From positions 1 to 64,000 of the forward strand of contig CAYUBS010000002.1 of assembly GCA_964443145.1 (NCBI GenBank): DNA of 64,000 bases, given 5' to 3'. The first letter of the stretch is position 1, and every line of letters starts with the position of its first letter. Both the position numbers and the translations under genes were made by a program. The notes beneath the pieces are model-generated. The model searched no databases. It was given only the letters and a program-made list of their open reading frames with translations, and was not told the DNA's origin. The stretch is from JAHEFT01 sp964443145 (lineage in GTDB: Bacteria; Pseudomonadota; Gammaproteobacteria; Xanthomonadales; SZUA-36). Positions 34,517 to 43,821 of this stretch are shown piece by piece.

Positions 34517-35581
34517 TTGAATAACACGACAAAAGCCACTGAAAGCCTTTCCTACCGCGACGCCGGTGTTGATATTGACGCAGGCAACGAACTGGTCGAG
34601 CGCATCAAGCCGGCCGTTAAAAGCACTCTGCGCCCCGAAGTCCTCACCGGACTTGGCGGGTTTGGTGCCCTGTTCAACATGGACCTGCAAAAATGGCGGG
34701 AGCCCCTGCTGGTATCCGGGACCGACGGAGTCGGCACCAAGCTGATGCTCGCCCGGCAGCTGGGCAAGCATGACACTATTGGAATCGACCTGGTCGCCAT
34801 GTGTGTCAACGACATCCTGACATGCGGTGCTGAACCGTTGTTTTTTCTCGACTATTTCGCCACCGGAAAACTCAACCTGGATGAGGCACAGGCGGTAGTC
34901 GAAGGAATCGCTCACGGTTGTCGTCTGGCAGGCTGCGCACTGATTGGCGGTGAAACAGCTGAGATGCCCGGCATGTACGGCGAAGGCGAGTACGACCTGG
35001 CTGGATTCTCGGTCGGCGCTGTTGAACGATCCGAACTGCTTGACGGTAGCAGGATCGAGGCCGGCCACCGCATCCTGGGACTGGCATCCAGCGGCCCCCA
35101 TTCCAACGGTTATTCGCTGATCCGAAAAGTCATCGAACACGCAGGCGCCGACCTTGCTGCAACACTCACTGAATCATCAGGCGAAGTGGTGAAACTCGGT
35201 GACGCACTGCTTGCGCCAACGACCATCTACGTGAAGCCCGTGCTCAAGCTGCTGAAAAGCACCCGCATTGACGGCCTTGCACATATAACAGGCGGCGGAC
35301 TGACCGAAAACATCATCCGTGTTTTACCGGATGGAGTCGGCATAGAAATTTCCACCGAAAGCTGGACTCGGCCCGCTGTCTTTTCCTGGTTGCAGGAAAA
35401 CGGTTCGATCACTGACGCCGAAATGCTGCGGACATTCAATTGCGGAATCGGCATGGTCATGATTGTGCCTGATGCCGAGGCTGAAACCGTATCTTCGCTG
35501 GCCAAAAAGGAAGGCCTGACCAGCTTTGATATCGGTTCCGTGGTTACCACCAGCGACGATTCCCGGGTACGTTATCTTTGA
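34517..35581 (+). CDS. purM: Phosphoribosylformylglycinamidine cyclo-ligase
   Basis: 354 residues. AIR synthetase, fifth step of purine synthesis. SLSYRDAGVDIDAGNELVE at the start, GTDGVGTKLMLA, GGETAEMPGMY and GLASSGPHSNGYSL are diagnostic. The start is TTG at 34517; no in-frame ATG exists between the previous stop region and the conserved block, so a non-ATG start or slightly shorter N-terminus must be used. It overlaps purN. Confidence 0.97.
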   Translation: MNNTTKATESLSYRDAGVDIDAGNELVERIKPAVKSTLRPEVLTGLGGFGALFNMDLQKWREPLLVSGTDGVGTKLMLARQLGKHDTIGIDLVAMCVNDILTCGAEPLFFLDYFATGKLNLDEAQAVVEGIAHGCRLAGCALIGGETAEMPGMYGEGEYDLAGFSVGAVERSELLDGSRIEAGHRILGLASSGPHSNGYSLIRKVIEHAGADLAATLTESSGEVVKLGDALLAPTTIYVKPVLKLLKSTRIDGLAHITGGGLTENIIRVLPDGVGIEISTESWTRPAVFSWLQENGSITDAEMLRTFNCGIGMVMIVPDAEAETVSSLAKKEGLTSFDIGSVVTTSDDSRVRYL

Positions 35582-36246
35582 AGAGTCGCCCGCTGAAATT
35601 AGCCGTCCTGATTTCGGGCTCCGGCAGCAACCTGCAGGCGCTGATTGATGCACAGCAATCAGGCCGTCTGAATGTAGAAATCGGTCATGTAATCAGTAAC
35701 GTGGCCGGAGCACTCGGCCTGGAACGCGCCGCAAAAGCCGGAATCAACATCAGTGTGCTGGAACACGGTGGGTTTGCCAGCCGCGCCGAGTTCGATCATG
35801 CACTGGCACTGCTGGTCGCGGCTGGTAAGCCCGACCTGGTCGTTCTAGCCGGCTTTATGCGCATCATCGGATCAAACCTGCTGGAACCGTTCGAGGGCAG
35901 GATGATCAATCTGCACCCATCGCTACTACCGCTATACCGGGGTACCCAAACCTACCATCGGGCGATCGACGCCGGTGACCGGCAGCACGGAGCCAGCATT
36001 CACTTCGTCACTGAAGAACTCGACGGCGGCCCGGTAATCTCCCAGGTAGTGATACCTATCCTGGCAGAGGACAGCCCGGAAAGCCTGGCATCACGTTTGT
36101 CGCCGATGGAACACAGCCTGTTGGTGGCTACGGTTGAATTCCTGGCCGGACACGAGGTCGAATGCAACACCGGCTCAGTCATCATTGACGGCACGAAAGC
36201 TGCCGTTCCGTTGCAACTTCAAACTGATGGCAGGCTTCACCCTTAA
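35578..36246 (+). CDS. purN: Phosphoribosylglycinamide formyltransferase
   Basis: 222 residues. Transfers a formyl group from 10-formyl-THF to GAR. GSGSNLQAL, LAGFMRIIG, the catalytic INLHPSLLPLYRG and HFVTEELDGG with catalytic Asp are in place. The TTG start overlaps the purM stop (TTGA), so the two are translationally coupled. Both purine genes here use TTG. Confidence 0.96.
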   Translation: MKSRPLKLAVLISGSGSNLQALIDAQQSGRLNVEIGHVISNVAGALGLERAAKAGINISVLEHGGFASRAEFDHALALLVAAGKPDLVVLAGFMRIIGSNLLEPFEGRMINLHPSLLPLYRGTQTYHRAIDAGDRQHGASIHFVTEELDGGPVISQVVIPILAEDSPESLASRLSPMEHSLLVATVEFLAGHEVECNTGSVIIDGTKAAVPLQLQTDGRLHP

Positions 36247-36264
36247 CTACAAAGGCGGCGCGAC

Positions 36265-37833
36265 ATGAACCTGAAAAAACTGCTTCTTTCACTAATTGTG
36301 GCAGCGTTCGGGCTGTCTGCCTGTTCCGTCAACCCGGTGACCGGGGATCGTAATTTCCAAATCTACGGGACCGACTGGGAGCAGCAGGTTGGCAACCAGA
36401 TGTATGCTCCGATGAAACAATCGCAGGGCGGCGAGTTCATCCTCGACCCGGAACTGACGACCTATGTTCAGGGAGTGGGCAAGCGCCTGGCGAACCAGGC
36501 CCGCCGAAAGTCAGAGCTGGACTACGAATTCAGTATCCTCAATAACTCGACGCCGAATGCCTGGGCCCTGCCCGGCGGCAAAATCGTGATCAACCGGGGC
36601 CTGCTGATCCAGCTCGATTCAGAAGCCGAACTGGCCGCCGTGCTGGGACATGAAATCGTTCACTCAGACGCAGCACACGGCGCGCGCGCGCAATCCAAGG
36701 GAGCGCTGACACAAGCGGGTGCGGTCATTAGCATGGTCATCCTCGGCAGCACGATTGATTCGCAGGCGGCACGTGAAGTGGCCATGATGGTGCCCGCACT
36801 CGGCAGCCAGTTACTGAACCAGAAATACGGCCGGGACGCGGAACGGGAGTCCGATGAATACGGCATGATTTACATGTCCGAAGCGGGCTATAACCCAAGA
36901 GGCGCCATTGAACTGCAGGAAACCTTCGTCGAAATCTCAAAAGAGCGGGACACTGACTGGATAAGCGGCCTTTTCGCTTCTCACCCGCCCTCGATGGGGC
37001 GCGTCGAGAATAACCGCGAGACCGCCCTCACCTTGCCGGAAGGTGGTGAAATGGGCCGGGAACGTTACCGGGAGAAAATCGCTTACCTGAAACGCGTGCA
37101 GCCCGCTTACGATGCCTACGATGAAGCAAAAAAGGCCGTCGCAGACGATAACGCGAGCCTGGCCCAGGAGAAACTGAATAAAGCGCTGGCAATGGAACCC
37201 AGGGAGTCGTTGTTTCATGACCTGCAGGGTGATCTTTACGCGCTGGATGACCGTGACAAGCGGGCCCTTAGCTCTTATCAGAAAGCCATCCGTGCCAACC
37301 CCGATTTTTTCTACGGTTACCTGCGCGCGGGACAGATGCAGTACGCGCTCAACCAGACCACCCCGTCCCGTAGCAGTCTGGATAAGAGCCTGGAACTGAT
37401 GCCTACGGCCGAGGCACACTACCTGCTGGGCATGTTGGATAAGCGACAGGGCAATATGAGTACCGCCCTGGAGCATTTCCAGACGGCCGCCCAGTCCGAG
37501 TCTGAAACCAGCAATAAGGCAACCCGGGAACTGGTCCTTCTGGACCTGCAAAACAACCCCTCGAAATACGTAGGATCCCGTGCGGTCGTTGACCGCGACA
37601 ACCAGGTCTGGGTTCAGTTTGGAAACCTCACACGGGTACCCATCAGAAATATTGTCATCAGCTACGCCTGGCTTGATAGCCAGGGGCAGACCCGGCAAAA
37701 CAAGAAAACCTACCGCGGGCCACTAGCCGGAGGCGCTCAGGACCAGATGGCACTGGGCATTACGATCCCTGACCCCAATGAGCTCAATCGCAGGGTCAGC
37801 GTCGAGGTGATCGGCGCCCGCGTCGTAAATTAA
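36265..37833 (+). CDS. M48 metalloprotease lipoprotein with TPRs (BepA/YfgC-like)
   Basis: 522 residues. Lipoprotein-type signal ending FGLSAC (Cys20), M48 zincin domain with HEIVH (His129, Glu130, His133) and a downstream ERESDEYG that supplies the third zinc ligand, then TPR repeats from about residue 300 (ALSSYQKAIRANPDFFYGYL; ALEHFQTAAQ). The layout is that of BepA, the periplasmic protease and chaperone that aids assembly or degradation of outer-membrane proteins such as LptD. The Lpt genes 5 kb away are a fitting context, though unlinked. It is longer than E. coli BepA owing to an extra C-terminal domain. Confidence 0.9.
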   Translation: MNLKKLLLSLIVAAFGLSACSVNPVTGDRNFQIYGTDWEQQVGNQMYAPMKQSQGGEFILDPELTTYVQGVGKRLANQARRKSELDYEFSILNNSTPNAWALPGGKIVINRGLLIQLDSEAELAAVLGHEIVHSDAAHGARAQSKGALTQAGAVISMVILGSTIDSQAAREVAMMVPALGSQLLNQKYGRDAERESDEYGMIYMSEAGYNPRGAIELQETFVEISKERDTDWISGLFASHPPSMGRVENNRETALTLPEGGEMGRERYREKIAYLKRVQPAYDAYDEAKKAVADDNASLAQEKLNKALAMEPRESLFHDLQGDLYALDDRDKRALSSYQKAIRANPDFFYGYLRAGQMQYALNQTTPSRSSLDKSLELMPTAEAHYLLGMLDKRQGNMSTALEHFQTAAQSESETSNKATRELVLLDLQNNPSKYVGSRAVVDRDNQVWVQFGNLTRVPIRNIVISYAWLDSQGQTRQNKKTYRGPLAGGAQDQMALGITIPDPNELNRRVSVEVIGARVVN

Positions 37834-37839
37834 GCTGAC

Positions 37840-39108
37840 TCAGGCTGAAGGTGAGCTGTTCCGCCTGATACGGGCACCCAGCGCCCTGAGTTTTTCCTCG
37901 ATATTTTCGTAACCGCGATCAATATGATATACCCGGTCGACGACCGTCTCACCCTGCGCTACCAGGCCCGCCAACACCAGGCTGGCCGAAGCACGCAGGT
38001 CCGTTGCCATGATCGGGGCACCCATCAGCTTCGGTACGCCTCGGATAATAGCCGTGTTGCCTTTGACCTGGATGTCCGCACCCAGTCTTTGCAGCTCCTG
38101 CACGTGCATGAACCGGTTTTCGAAAATGGTTTCACTGATCACGCCAGTACCCTCTGCTATCGTGTTGAGGGCCATGAACTGGGCCTGCATATCGGTCGGG
38201 AATCCCGGGTATGGTGCCGTTGTCAGGTCAACAGACTTCGGCCTGCGCCCCCCCATGTCCAGTTCAATCCAGTCATCGCCGACCGTGATATCCGCCCCGG
38301 CCTCAGTCAGCTTGTCCAGCACCGAATCGAGGTGTGAAGGTCGCGTCCGGGTGCAACGCACACGGCCACCGGTTATTGCCGCGCCCACCAGATAGGTCCC
38401 GGTTTCAATTCGGTCCGGTAAAACAGAATACTCTGTGCCATGCAGACTCTCACGGCCTTCGATAGTGATGGTGTTGGTACCTGCGCCTTCGATATACGCC
38501 CCCATCGATATGAGGAAATCAGCCAGGTCAACAACTTCCGGCTCTTGAGCGGCGTTTTCGATCACCGTGGTCCCCTGAGCCAGCGTTGCCGCCATCAGCA
38601 GATTTTCGGTACCCGTAACTGTCACCGTGTCCATGATGATACGGGCGCCCTTGAGGCGATCAGCCCTTGCGACGATGTTGCCGTTGACGACCTCGACCTT
38701 TGCACCCAGCAGGCTCAAACCATGCAGGTGCAGATCAACCGGCCTGGAGCCGATCGCACACCCGCCCGGCAACGAAACCTCTGCCTGACCATAGCGGGCC
38801 ACCAGCGGACCCAGCACCAGGATAGAAGCTCGCATGGTTTTGACCAGATCATAAGGCGCCTCAAAATGCTGCATGCTGCGCGGGTCAATTTCGATTTGCA
38901 TGCCGTCGCCAATACTCAGTTCGGCCCCCATCCGCCCCAGTAGCTCCATCGTGGTAGTGACATCCTGCAAATGAGGCACGTTACTTATCCGCGAAGGATG
39001 GTCGCCCAGAAGGCAGCCTACCAGGATAGGGAGCACGGCATTCTTGGCTCCGGAAATCCGGACATCGCCCTGCAGCGGCACACCGCCCTGTATCTCAATT
39101 TTTGCCAT
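37840..39108 (-). CDS. murA: UDP-N-acetylglucosamine 1-carboxyvinyltransferase
   Basis: About 422 residues from the ATG at 39108 (MAKIEIQGG). MurA commits UDP-GlcNAc to peptidoglycan with PEP. Catalytic Lys22-Asn23 (ISGAKNAVLP) and the fosfomycin-reactive Cys117 in LPGGCAIGSRPVDLHL are present, so the enzyme should be of the fosfomycin-sensitive type. It begins one base after the ibaG stop, the standard gammaproteobacterial pair. Confidence 0.97.
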   Translation of the reverse strand: MAKIEIQGGVPLQGDVRISGAKNAVLPILVGCLLGDHPSRISNVPHLQDVTTTMELLGRMGAELSIGDGMQIEIDPRSMQHFEAPYDLVKTMRASILVLGPLVARYGQAEVSLPGGCAIGSRPVDLHLHGLSLLGAKVEVVNGNIVARADRLKGARIIMDTVTVTGTENLLMAATLAQGTTVIENAAQEPEVVDLADFLISMGAYIEGAGTNTITIEGRESLHGTEYSVLPDRIETGTYLVGAAITGGRVRCTRTRPSHLDSVLDKLTEAGADITVGDDWIELDMGGRRPKSVDLTTAPYPGFPTDMQAQFMALNTIAEGTGVISETIFENRFMHVQELQRLGADIQVKGNTAIIRGVPKLMGAPIMATDLRASASLVLAGLVAQGETVVDRVYHIDRGYENIEEKLRALGARIRRNSSPSA

Positions 39109-39109
39109 T

Positions 39110-39340
39110 TCAGCCGATCTCATCCGGTGCCTGGGTATTTAATCCCAGCGCGTGAATTTCATTTCCCATGTACTTGCCCAACGTCGCATAAACCAGGCGA
39201 TGACGTTGCAAAGTGGGCTTGCCGGTAAACGAGGGACAGATGACATGGGCTTCAAAATGGACCCCGTCTGCGCCTGTTACGGTCACTGTCGCATCGGGCA
39301 AACCGGCCCGAATCATTTGCTCTATTCGTGCTGTATCCAT
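39110..39340 (-). CDS. ibaG: BolA-family protein IbaG
   Basis: 76 residues. Small BolA/IbaG fold; family members bind monothiol glutaredoxins and [2Fe-2S] clusters and affect envelope growth. FEAHVICPSFTGKPTLQRHRLV carries the conserved cluster-ligand residues Cys and His (CPSF...RH). Its position just upstream of murA is conserved in Gammaproteobacteria and distinguishes IbaG from BolA. Confidence 0.93.
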   Translation of the reverse strand: MDTARIEQMIRAGLPDATVTVTGADGVHFEAHVICPSFTGKPTLQRHRLVYATLGKYMGNEIHALGLNTQAPDEIG

Positions 39341-39440
39341 AGACTATGCTTCCTCTTCTCCTGATTACTTCTGCTGTACTACTGCAGACGCCCGACATCA
39401 TAATGGAACAGGAACCGATACTGAAAGAGAATTGCGCCAT

Positions 39441-40430
39441 ATGCTGATTTCCATCGCGCAACTGGCGGGAGGATTTATCCTGCTGGTCTGGGGTGCAGAC
39501 CGTCTGGTGGCGGGTGCGTCGGCGCTGGCTCGCAACCTGGGCGTATCGCCGTTGATCATCGGCCTGACCATTGTCGCCTTCGGAACTTCCGCCCCTGAAC
39601 TGGTGGTTTCCGGCGTCGCTGCATCCCGCGGCAACCCTGGCCTCGCGGTGGGCAATGCGATCGGCTCCAACATTGCCAATATCGGGATGATACTTGGCCT
39701 GACTGCCATTGTTTACCCACTGAGAGTGGAATCGGAAACACTCAAGCGCGAATACCCCCTGCTGATGCTGATCATGATCGCCGCCCTGATCATGGCCGCC
39801 GACTTCTTATATGACCGCACCGAAGGCTGGCTGCTGCTGGCCGGCCTGGTCGCACTGATCATCTGGATGATCCGCTACGGTCTGCGACTTGGCACGGGCG
39901 ACCCTCTTGCCGACGAATTTGCCGCCGAAATACCTAGCAATATGCCAACAAAGACCGCTGTTTTCTGGCTTGTGGTAGGTCTGATTATCCTGCCGGTCAG
40001 TTCGAAATTCCTGGTTGACGGCGCAATTTTCATCGCCCGCAGCCTGGAAGTATCCGAGGCAGTCATCGGTCTGACCATCATGGCGTTCGGCACCAGTCTG
40101 CCGGAGTTGGCAGCGGCGTTAACCAGCGCACTGCGTGAAGAGGATGACCTCGCCATCGGAAACGTCATCGGCTCAAACATGTTCAATATTCTGGGCGTGT
40201 TGGGGATTGCCGCTGTCATCAAACCAGTGGATGTCGATGTAATGATGCTAAAGCAGGATTTCCCGGTCATGTTCCTGTTTACCATGCTGCTGTTTTTCAT
40301 GGCCTACGGGATCCAGGGGCCGGGCCGGATCAGTCGAAAATCCGGGATCTTGTTGCTCTCCATGTTTGTGGCATACCAGATCCTCGTTTGGGTCACCGCC
40401 GGGCGCGTTGCGCCAGAGGTTACAGGATGA
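39441..40430 (+). CDS. Calcium/sodium antiporter (CaCA family, YrbG-like)
   Basis: About 329 residues from the ATG at 39441. Two inverted five-helix halves, each with the exchanger signature: GLTIVAFGTSAPELVVS with GNAIGSNIANIG, and GLTIMAFGTSLPELAAA with GNVIGSNMFNILG. It is an inner-membrane Na+/Ca2+-type exchanger. The gene ends over the kdsD start (ATGA). The yrbG-kdsD-kdsC-lptCAB order matches E. coli. The frame is open upstream to 39213, but those residues overlap ibaG and are not family sequence. Confidence 0.94.
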   Translation: MLISIAQLAGGFILLVWGADRLVAGASALARNLGVSPLIIGLTIVAFGTSAPELVVSGVAASRGNPGLAVGNAIGSNIANIGMILGLTAIVYPLRVESETLKREYPLLMLIMIAALIMAADFLYDRTEGWLLLAGLVALIIWMIRYGLRLGTGDPLADEFAAEIPSNMPTKTAVFWLVVGLIILPVSSKFLVDGAIFIARSLEVSEAVIGLTIMAFGTSLPELAAALTSALREEDDLAIGNVIGSNMFNILGVLGIAAVIKPVDVDVMMLKQDFPVMFLFTMLLFFMAYGIQGPGRISRKSGILLLSMFVAYQILVWVTAGRVAPEVTG

Positions 40431-41398
40431 ACAGGAATGCCATTCAAGCGCTTGCAAAGGCTGTCATCGAGACGCAGGCCGGCGCCATTACCGGACTATT
40501 ACAGCGAATCGACGATGACTTCATTGAAGCCTGCACGTACCTGCTGGAGTGCAGTGGTCGCGTAGTCGTCATCGGCATGGGAAAATCAGGCCACATCGGC
40601 AGCAAAATTGCCGCAACCATGGCCAGCACCGGAACACCGGCTTTTTTCGTTCACCCGGCAGAAGCCAGTCACGGCGATCTGGGCATGATCAAGTCGCGCG
40701 ATGTCGTACTTGCCCTGTCCAGTTCCGGTGAGACCGATGAAGTGAACATCATCCTTCCGGTTCTGAAACGCATCGGCGTTAGAATCGTAGCGATGACGGG
40801 CAACCCGGCTTCAACTCTGGCAAAGCACGCAGATGTACACCTCAACGTTGGCGTTGAGAAAGAGGCCTGCCCGCTGGGTCTGGCACCGACCTCGAGCACC
40901 ACAGCAGCGCTGGTCATGGGTGATACGTTGGCAATTTCCCTGCTGGAAACGCGAGGCTTCAGCCGTGAGGATTTCGCCTTGTCGCATCCAGCCGGACAAC
41001 TGGGCAAACGCCTGCTGCTCCATATCCGTGACATCATGCATACCGGCGATGCAATCCCCCGTGTTCAACATGACGCACCGATCAGCCAGGCGATCATGGA
41101 AATGACCGCCAAGCGCCTGGGTATGACTGCGGTGCTGGATTTCGAGGGCCATGTAACAGGGATTTTCACGGACGGCGACCTGCGCCGCACGCTGGACTCA
41201 GGCCTGGATCCGCATGTGACCCCGGTCAGTGACGTCATGACCACAGGTGGACAGCATATCGCGCCGGGCGCGCTGGCCATGGAAGCCATGCAAATGATGC
41301 AGCAATTCTCCATCCAGGGCATCCTGGTAATTGACGAAGATAACAGTCTGGTGGGTGCACTGAACTTCCAGGACCTGTTGCAGGCCGGAGTGATCTGA
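40427..41398 (+). CDS. kdsD: D-arabinose-5-phosphate isomerase
   Basis: 323 residues from the ATG at 40427. Converts ribulose 5-phosphate to arabinose 5-phosphate, the first step to Kdo. SIS domain with GMGKSGHIGSKIAATMASTG, HPAEASHGDLGM and a catalytic His in that block, followed by two CBS repeats (DIMHTGDAIPRV; DVMTTGGQHIAP). It feeds KdsA, which is encoded 26 kb away, and lies directly before kdsC. Confidence 0.97.
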   Translation: MNRNAIQALAKAVIETQAGAITGLLQRIDDDFIEACTYLLECSGRVVVIGMGKSGHIGSKIAATMASTGTPAFFVHPAEASHGDLGMIKSRDVVLALSSSGETDEVNIILPVLKRIGVRIVAMTGNPASTLAKHADVHLNVGVEKEACPLGLAPTSSTTAALVMGDTLAISLLETRGFSREDFALSHPAGQLGKRLLLHIRDIMHTGDAIPRVQHDAPISQAIMEMTAKRLGMTAVLDFEGHVTGIFTDGDLRRTLDSGLDPHVTPVSDVMTTGGQHIAPGALAMEAMQMMQQFSIQGILVIDEDNSLVGALNFQDLLQAGVI

Positions 41399-41953
41399 AT
41401 GTCTGTTATCGATATTTCCGGAATAGACGACCTGCTGCTAGAAAGAGCAGCGCGTATCAACATGCTGGTGCTGGACGTAGACGGCGTACTGACCGACGGC
41501 AGGCTGTACTTCGACAACCGGGGAAACGAGATGAAGGCATTCAGCACGCGTGACGGGCTGGGCCTGAAAGCTCTGCAAAGCCAGGGTATCCAGTTGGCCC
41601 TGATCACCGGCAGGCAATCGGAGATCGTAGCGCAGAGGGCTGCACAGCTCGGCATCACCCAGGTCTACCAGGGCCGCAACGACAAACTGAACGCTTTCCA
41701 CGAATTGCTTTCTGATACCGGTATGGATGAACAGAATATCTGCTACGCCGGTGATGACTGGATCGATCTTCCTGTGCTCGAGCGGGTTGGCCTTGCCGTG
41801 ACCGTGGCAGATGCTGACGCCGTCGTTAAGAATCGCGTGCACTGGGTAACCTCGCTCAAAGGAGGCCGCGGCGCCGTTCGCGAAGTATGTGACCTCATTC
41901 TGGCTGCCCGCGGACTGGACCAGGCCGTACTCGATGGAATCCTGAACCAGTGA
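41399..41953 (+). CDS. kdsC: Kdo-8-phosphate phosphatase
   Basis: 184 residues, HAD superfamily. Nucleophile Asp26 and acid-base Asp28 in LVLDVDGVLTDG, motif II ITGRQS, Lys in GRNDKLNAF and motif IV YAGDDWIDLPVL. Releases phosphate from Kdo 8-phosphate. It abuts kdsD with no gap and overlaps lptC (GTGA). Confidence 0.97.
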   Translation: MSVIDISGIDDLLLERAARINMLVLDVDGVLTDGRLYFDNRGNEMKAFSTRDGLGLKALQSQGIQLALITGRQSEIVAQRAAQLGITQVYQGRNDKLNAFHELLSDTGMDEQNICYAGDDWIDLPVLERVGLAVTVADADAVVKNRVHWVTSLKGGRGAVREVCDLILAARGLDQAVLDGILNQ

Positions 41954-42513
41954 TTCGGCGTCGAACCCGGCACGGAATACTGCTGCTGGCCATGCTGGCC
42001 GCATTAACCTTCTACCTGTCAAATGACCAGGTGGATGCACCGGCGGCGCCGTCCGGCATGCTGGATACCCGGTTGAACTACGCATTGTATGATTTTGAGG
42101 GACGTTTGCTGGACGTAAACGGCGCGATTAATATTGAAATGACGGCACCGGTTTTGCGCAGCAACGCGCAGAGCGGAGTCGGCACGGTCGAACAGGCCGA
42201 AATACGGATTCTTCAGGAAGATGAACGGTGGTACATTAGGGCAGAGTCTGCAATCATCACCGCGAATCGCGAACACGTTTCCATGATCGGTGATGTCTAC
42301 CTCACCCGGAGAAACGAAGTTACCGGAAAACTACTGGAAATTGAAACCAAGGACGTTATGTTGAATGTGACGCCCCGGACAGCAAGTACCGACGCTGGAG
42401 TCAGTATCTGGCAGGAAAACGACCGGCTGGATGCGACAGGAATGTATCTCGACATGGTATCCAACAGTTTTGAACTTTTTGAGGACGTAAAGGCGCACTA
42501 TGAAACTCCATAA
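41950..42513 (+). CDS. lptC: LPS export system protein LptC
   Basis: 187 residues, GTG start overlapping the kdsC stop. One N-terminal membrane helix (about 8-24) and a periplasmic beta-jellyroll (YDFEGRLLDVNG; MTAPVLRSN). LptC passes LPS from LptBFG to LptA. Its gene overlaps lptA by 14 bases. Sequence is divergent, as is normal for LptC; context secures the call. Confidence 0.92.
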   Translation: MIRRRTRHGILLLAMLAALTFYLSNDQVDAPAAPSGMLDTRLNYALYDFEGRLLDVNGAINIEMTAPVLRSNAQSGVGTVEQAEIRILQEDERWYIRAESAIITANREHVSMIGDVYLTRRNEVTGKLLEIETKDVMLNVTPRTASTDAGVSIWQENDRLDATGMYLDMVSNSFELFEDVKAHYETP

Positions 42514-43090
42514 GCGGTTACTAATGACAGCGGCGACACTGTTGCTCGTAATTCCCGGCGCATTACCCGCGCTCGAGACTGACCGCCAGCAACCATTGGA
42601 AGTGAACGCCGACTCAACCGATGGAACCCTGGGCGACGGCATTGCCACGCTGAAGGGTAACGTGGAAATCCGCCAGGGCACATTGCTGATCCGGGCGGAC
42701 ATTGCCGAGGTTGAGAAAGCTGAAGGCAAAGTGCGGAAAATCGAGCTGAACGGCAACCCGGTGCACCTGCAGCAGGAAATTGAGGAAGAAGGGCTGGTCA
42801 GCGCCGAGGCCCGCAAACTCGAATACATGGTCGCCACGGGAATCGTCACGCTCAGCGGTGCAGCAGATGTTGTTCACCCACAATACAACATCAGCGGCGA
42901 GGTACTTGAGTACGACATGAATGCCCAGCATTTCAAGGGCAGTGGTGGCGACAGTAACGGCCGTATCCGGATCCGGATGGAGCCCGAAGTGGTGCCGGAC
43001 AGTCCGCAGATAGGCGGGAACCACGAAGCAGAAGAGTCCGGCAGTGAAAGTGAAGCCGTCAGCCCGGATGAAAACGGGGAAACAGGATAG
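42500..43090 (+). CDS. lptA: LPS transport periplasmic protein LptA
   Basis: 196 residues. Signal peptide (cleavage after LPALE region) and OstA-like beta-jellyroll: PLEVNADSTDGTLGDGIATL, GNVEIRQGTLLIRAD, ITGxxx-type VTLSGAADVV. LptA forms the periplasmic bridge for LPS. An acidic, Ser/Glu-rich tail of about 35 residues (from EVVPDS) extends past the usual end and is probably disordered. Confidence 0.94.
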   Translation: MKLHKRLLMTAATLLLVIPGALPALETDRQQPLEVNADSTDGTLGDGIATLKGNVEIRQGTLLIRADIAEVEKAEGKVRKIELNGNPVHLQQEIEEEGLVSAEARKLEYMVATGIVTLSGAADVVHPQYNISGEVLEYDMNAQHFKGSGGDSNGRIRIRMEPEVVPDSPQIGGNHEAEESGSESEAVSPDENGETG

Positions 43091-43094
43091 GCGA

Positions 43095-43814
43095 ATGCTT
43101 AAAGCAATAAACCTTCACAAGACCTTTGGCAAACGCGAGGTCGTTCGCGGCGTCACCATGCAGGTAGAGCCGGGCGAAGTCGTCGGCTTGCTGGGACCCA
43201 ACGGTGCAGGGAAAACCACCTGCTTCTACATGATCGTGGGTCTGGTGCCGGTGGGTGACGGGCAAATCCTGGTAGATGATGAGGACGTAACACATGAGCC
43301 CGTCAACGTTCGCTCCGGACTCGGTGTGGGCTATCTCCCGCAGGATGCATCAATTTTCCGCAAGCTTTCGGTGGCCGATAACATCATGGCCATCCTGGAA
43401 ATCCGCAAGGACCTCACCGCAGCGGAACGAACAGAGCAACAACAGAAACTGCTGGAAGACCTCGGTATTGGGCACATCGCGGAGCAAAAAGGCATCAGCC
43501 TTTCAGGTGGCGAACGGCGCCGGGCTGAAATTGCCCGCGCACTGGCAGCCGGCCCCCGGTTTATCCTGCTGGACGAACCTTTTGCCGGGGTCGATCCCAT
43601 ATCTGTCATTGAAATTCAGAAAATCGTCGAACACCTGACCGATTTAAACATCGGCGTGCTGATCACCGACCACAATGTGCGGGAAACGCTTGGGATTTGT
43701 GACCATGCTTATATCCTCAATGAGGGCCAGGTGCTGGCAGAAGGTAAACCGGAGACTATCATCGCCAATGATGAAGTGAGGCAAGTTTACCTGGGCAAGG
43801 ATTTCAGCCTCTGA
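43095..43814 (+). CDS. lptB: LPS export ABC transporter ATPase LptB
   Basis: 239 residues from the ATG at 43095 with AGGATAGG before it; the frame is open back into lptA but lacks family sequence. Walker A GPNGAGKTT, Q-loop PQDASIFRKLSV, signature LSGGERRRAEIARAL, Walker B FILLDEPFAGVDPIS and switch His in ITDHNVRET are all typical. It powers LPS extraction with LptFG, which are encoded elsewhere. Confidence 0.98.
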   Translation: MLKAINLHKTFGKREVVRGVTMQVEPGEVVGLLGPNGAGKTTCFYMIVGLVPVGDGQILVDDEDVTHEPVNVRSGLGVGYLPQDASIFRKLSVADNIMAILEIRKDLTAAERTEQQQKLLEDLGIGHIAEQKGISLSGGERRRAEIARALAAGPRFILLDEPFAGVDPISVIEIQKIVEHLTDLNIGVLITDHNVRETLGICDHAYILNEGQVLAEGKPETIIANDEVRQVYLGKDFSL

Positions 43815-43821
43815 TCACAGC

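Noticed and set aside
36937..37698. 253-residue minus-strand frame opposite the M48 protease gene
   Set aside because: The plus strand carries intact TPR repeats here, and the antisense protein shows no recognised motif.
41438..42085. 215-residue minus-strand frame opposite kdsC and lptC
   Set aside because: Both plus-strand genes have intact catalytic or family motifs and overlapping junctions; the antisense frame has no ribosome site or recognisable domain.
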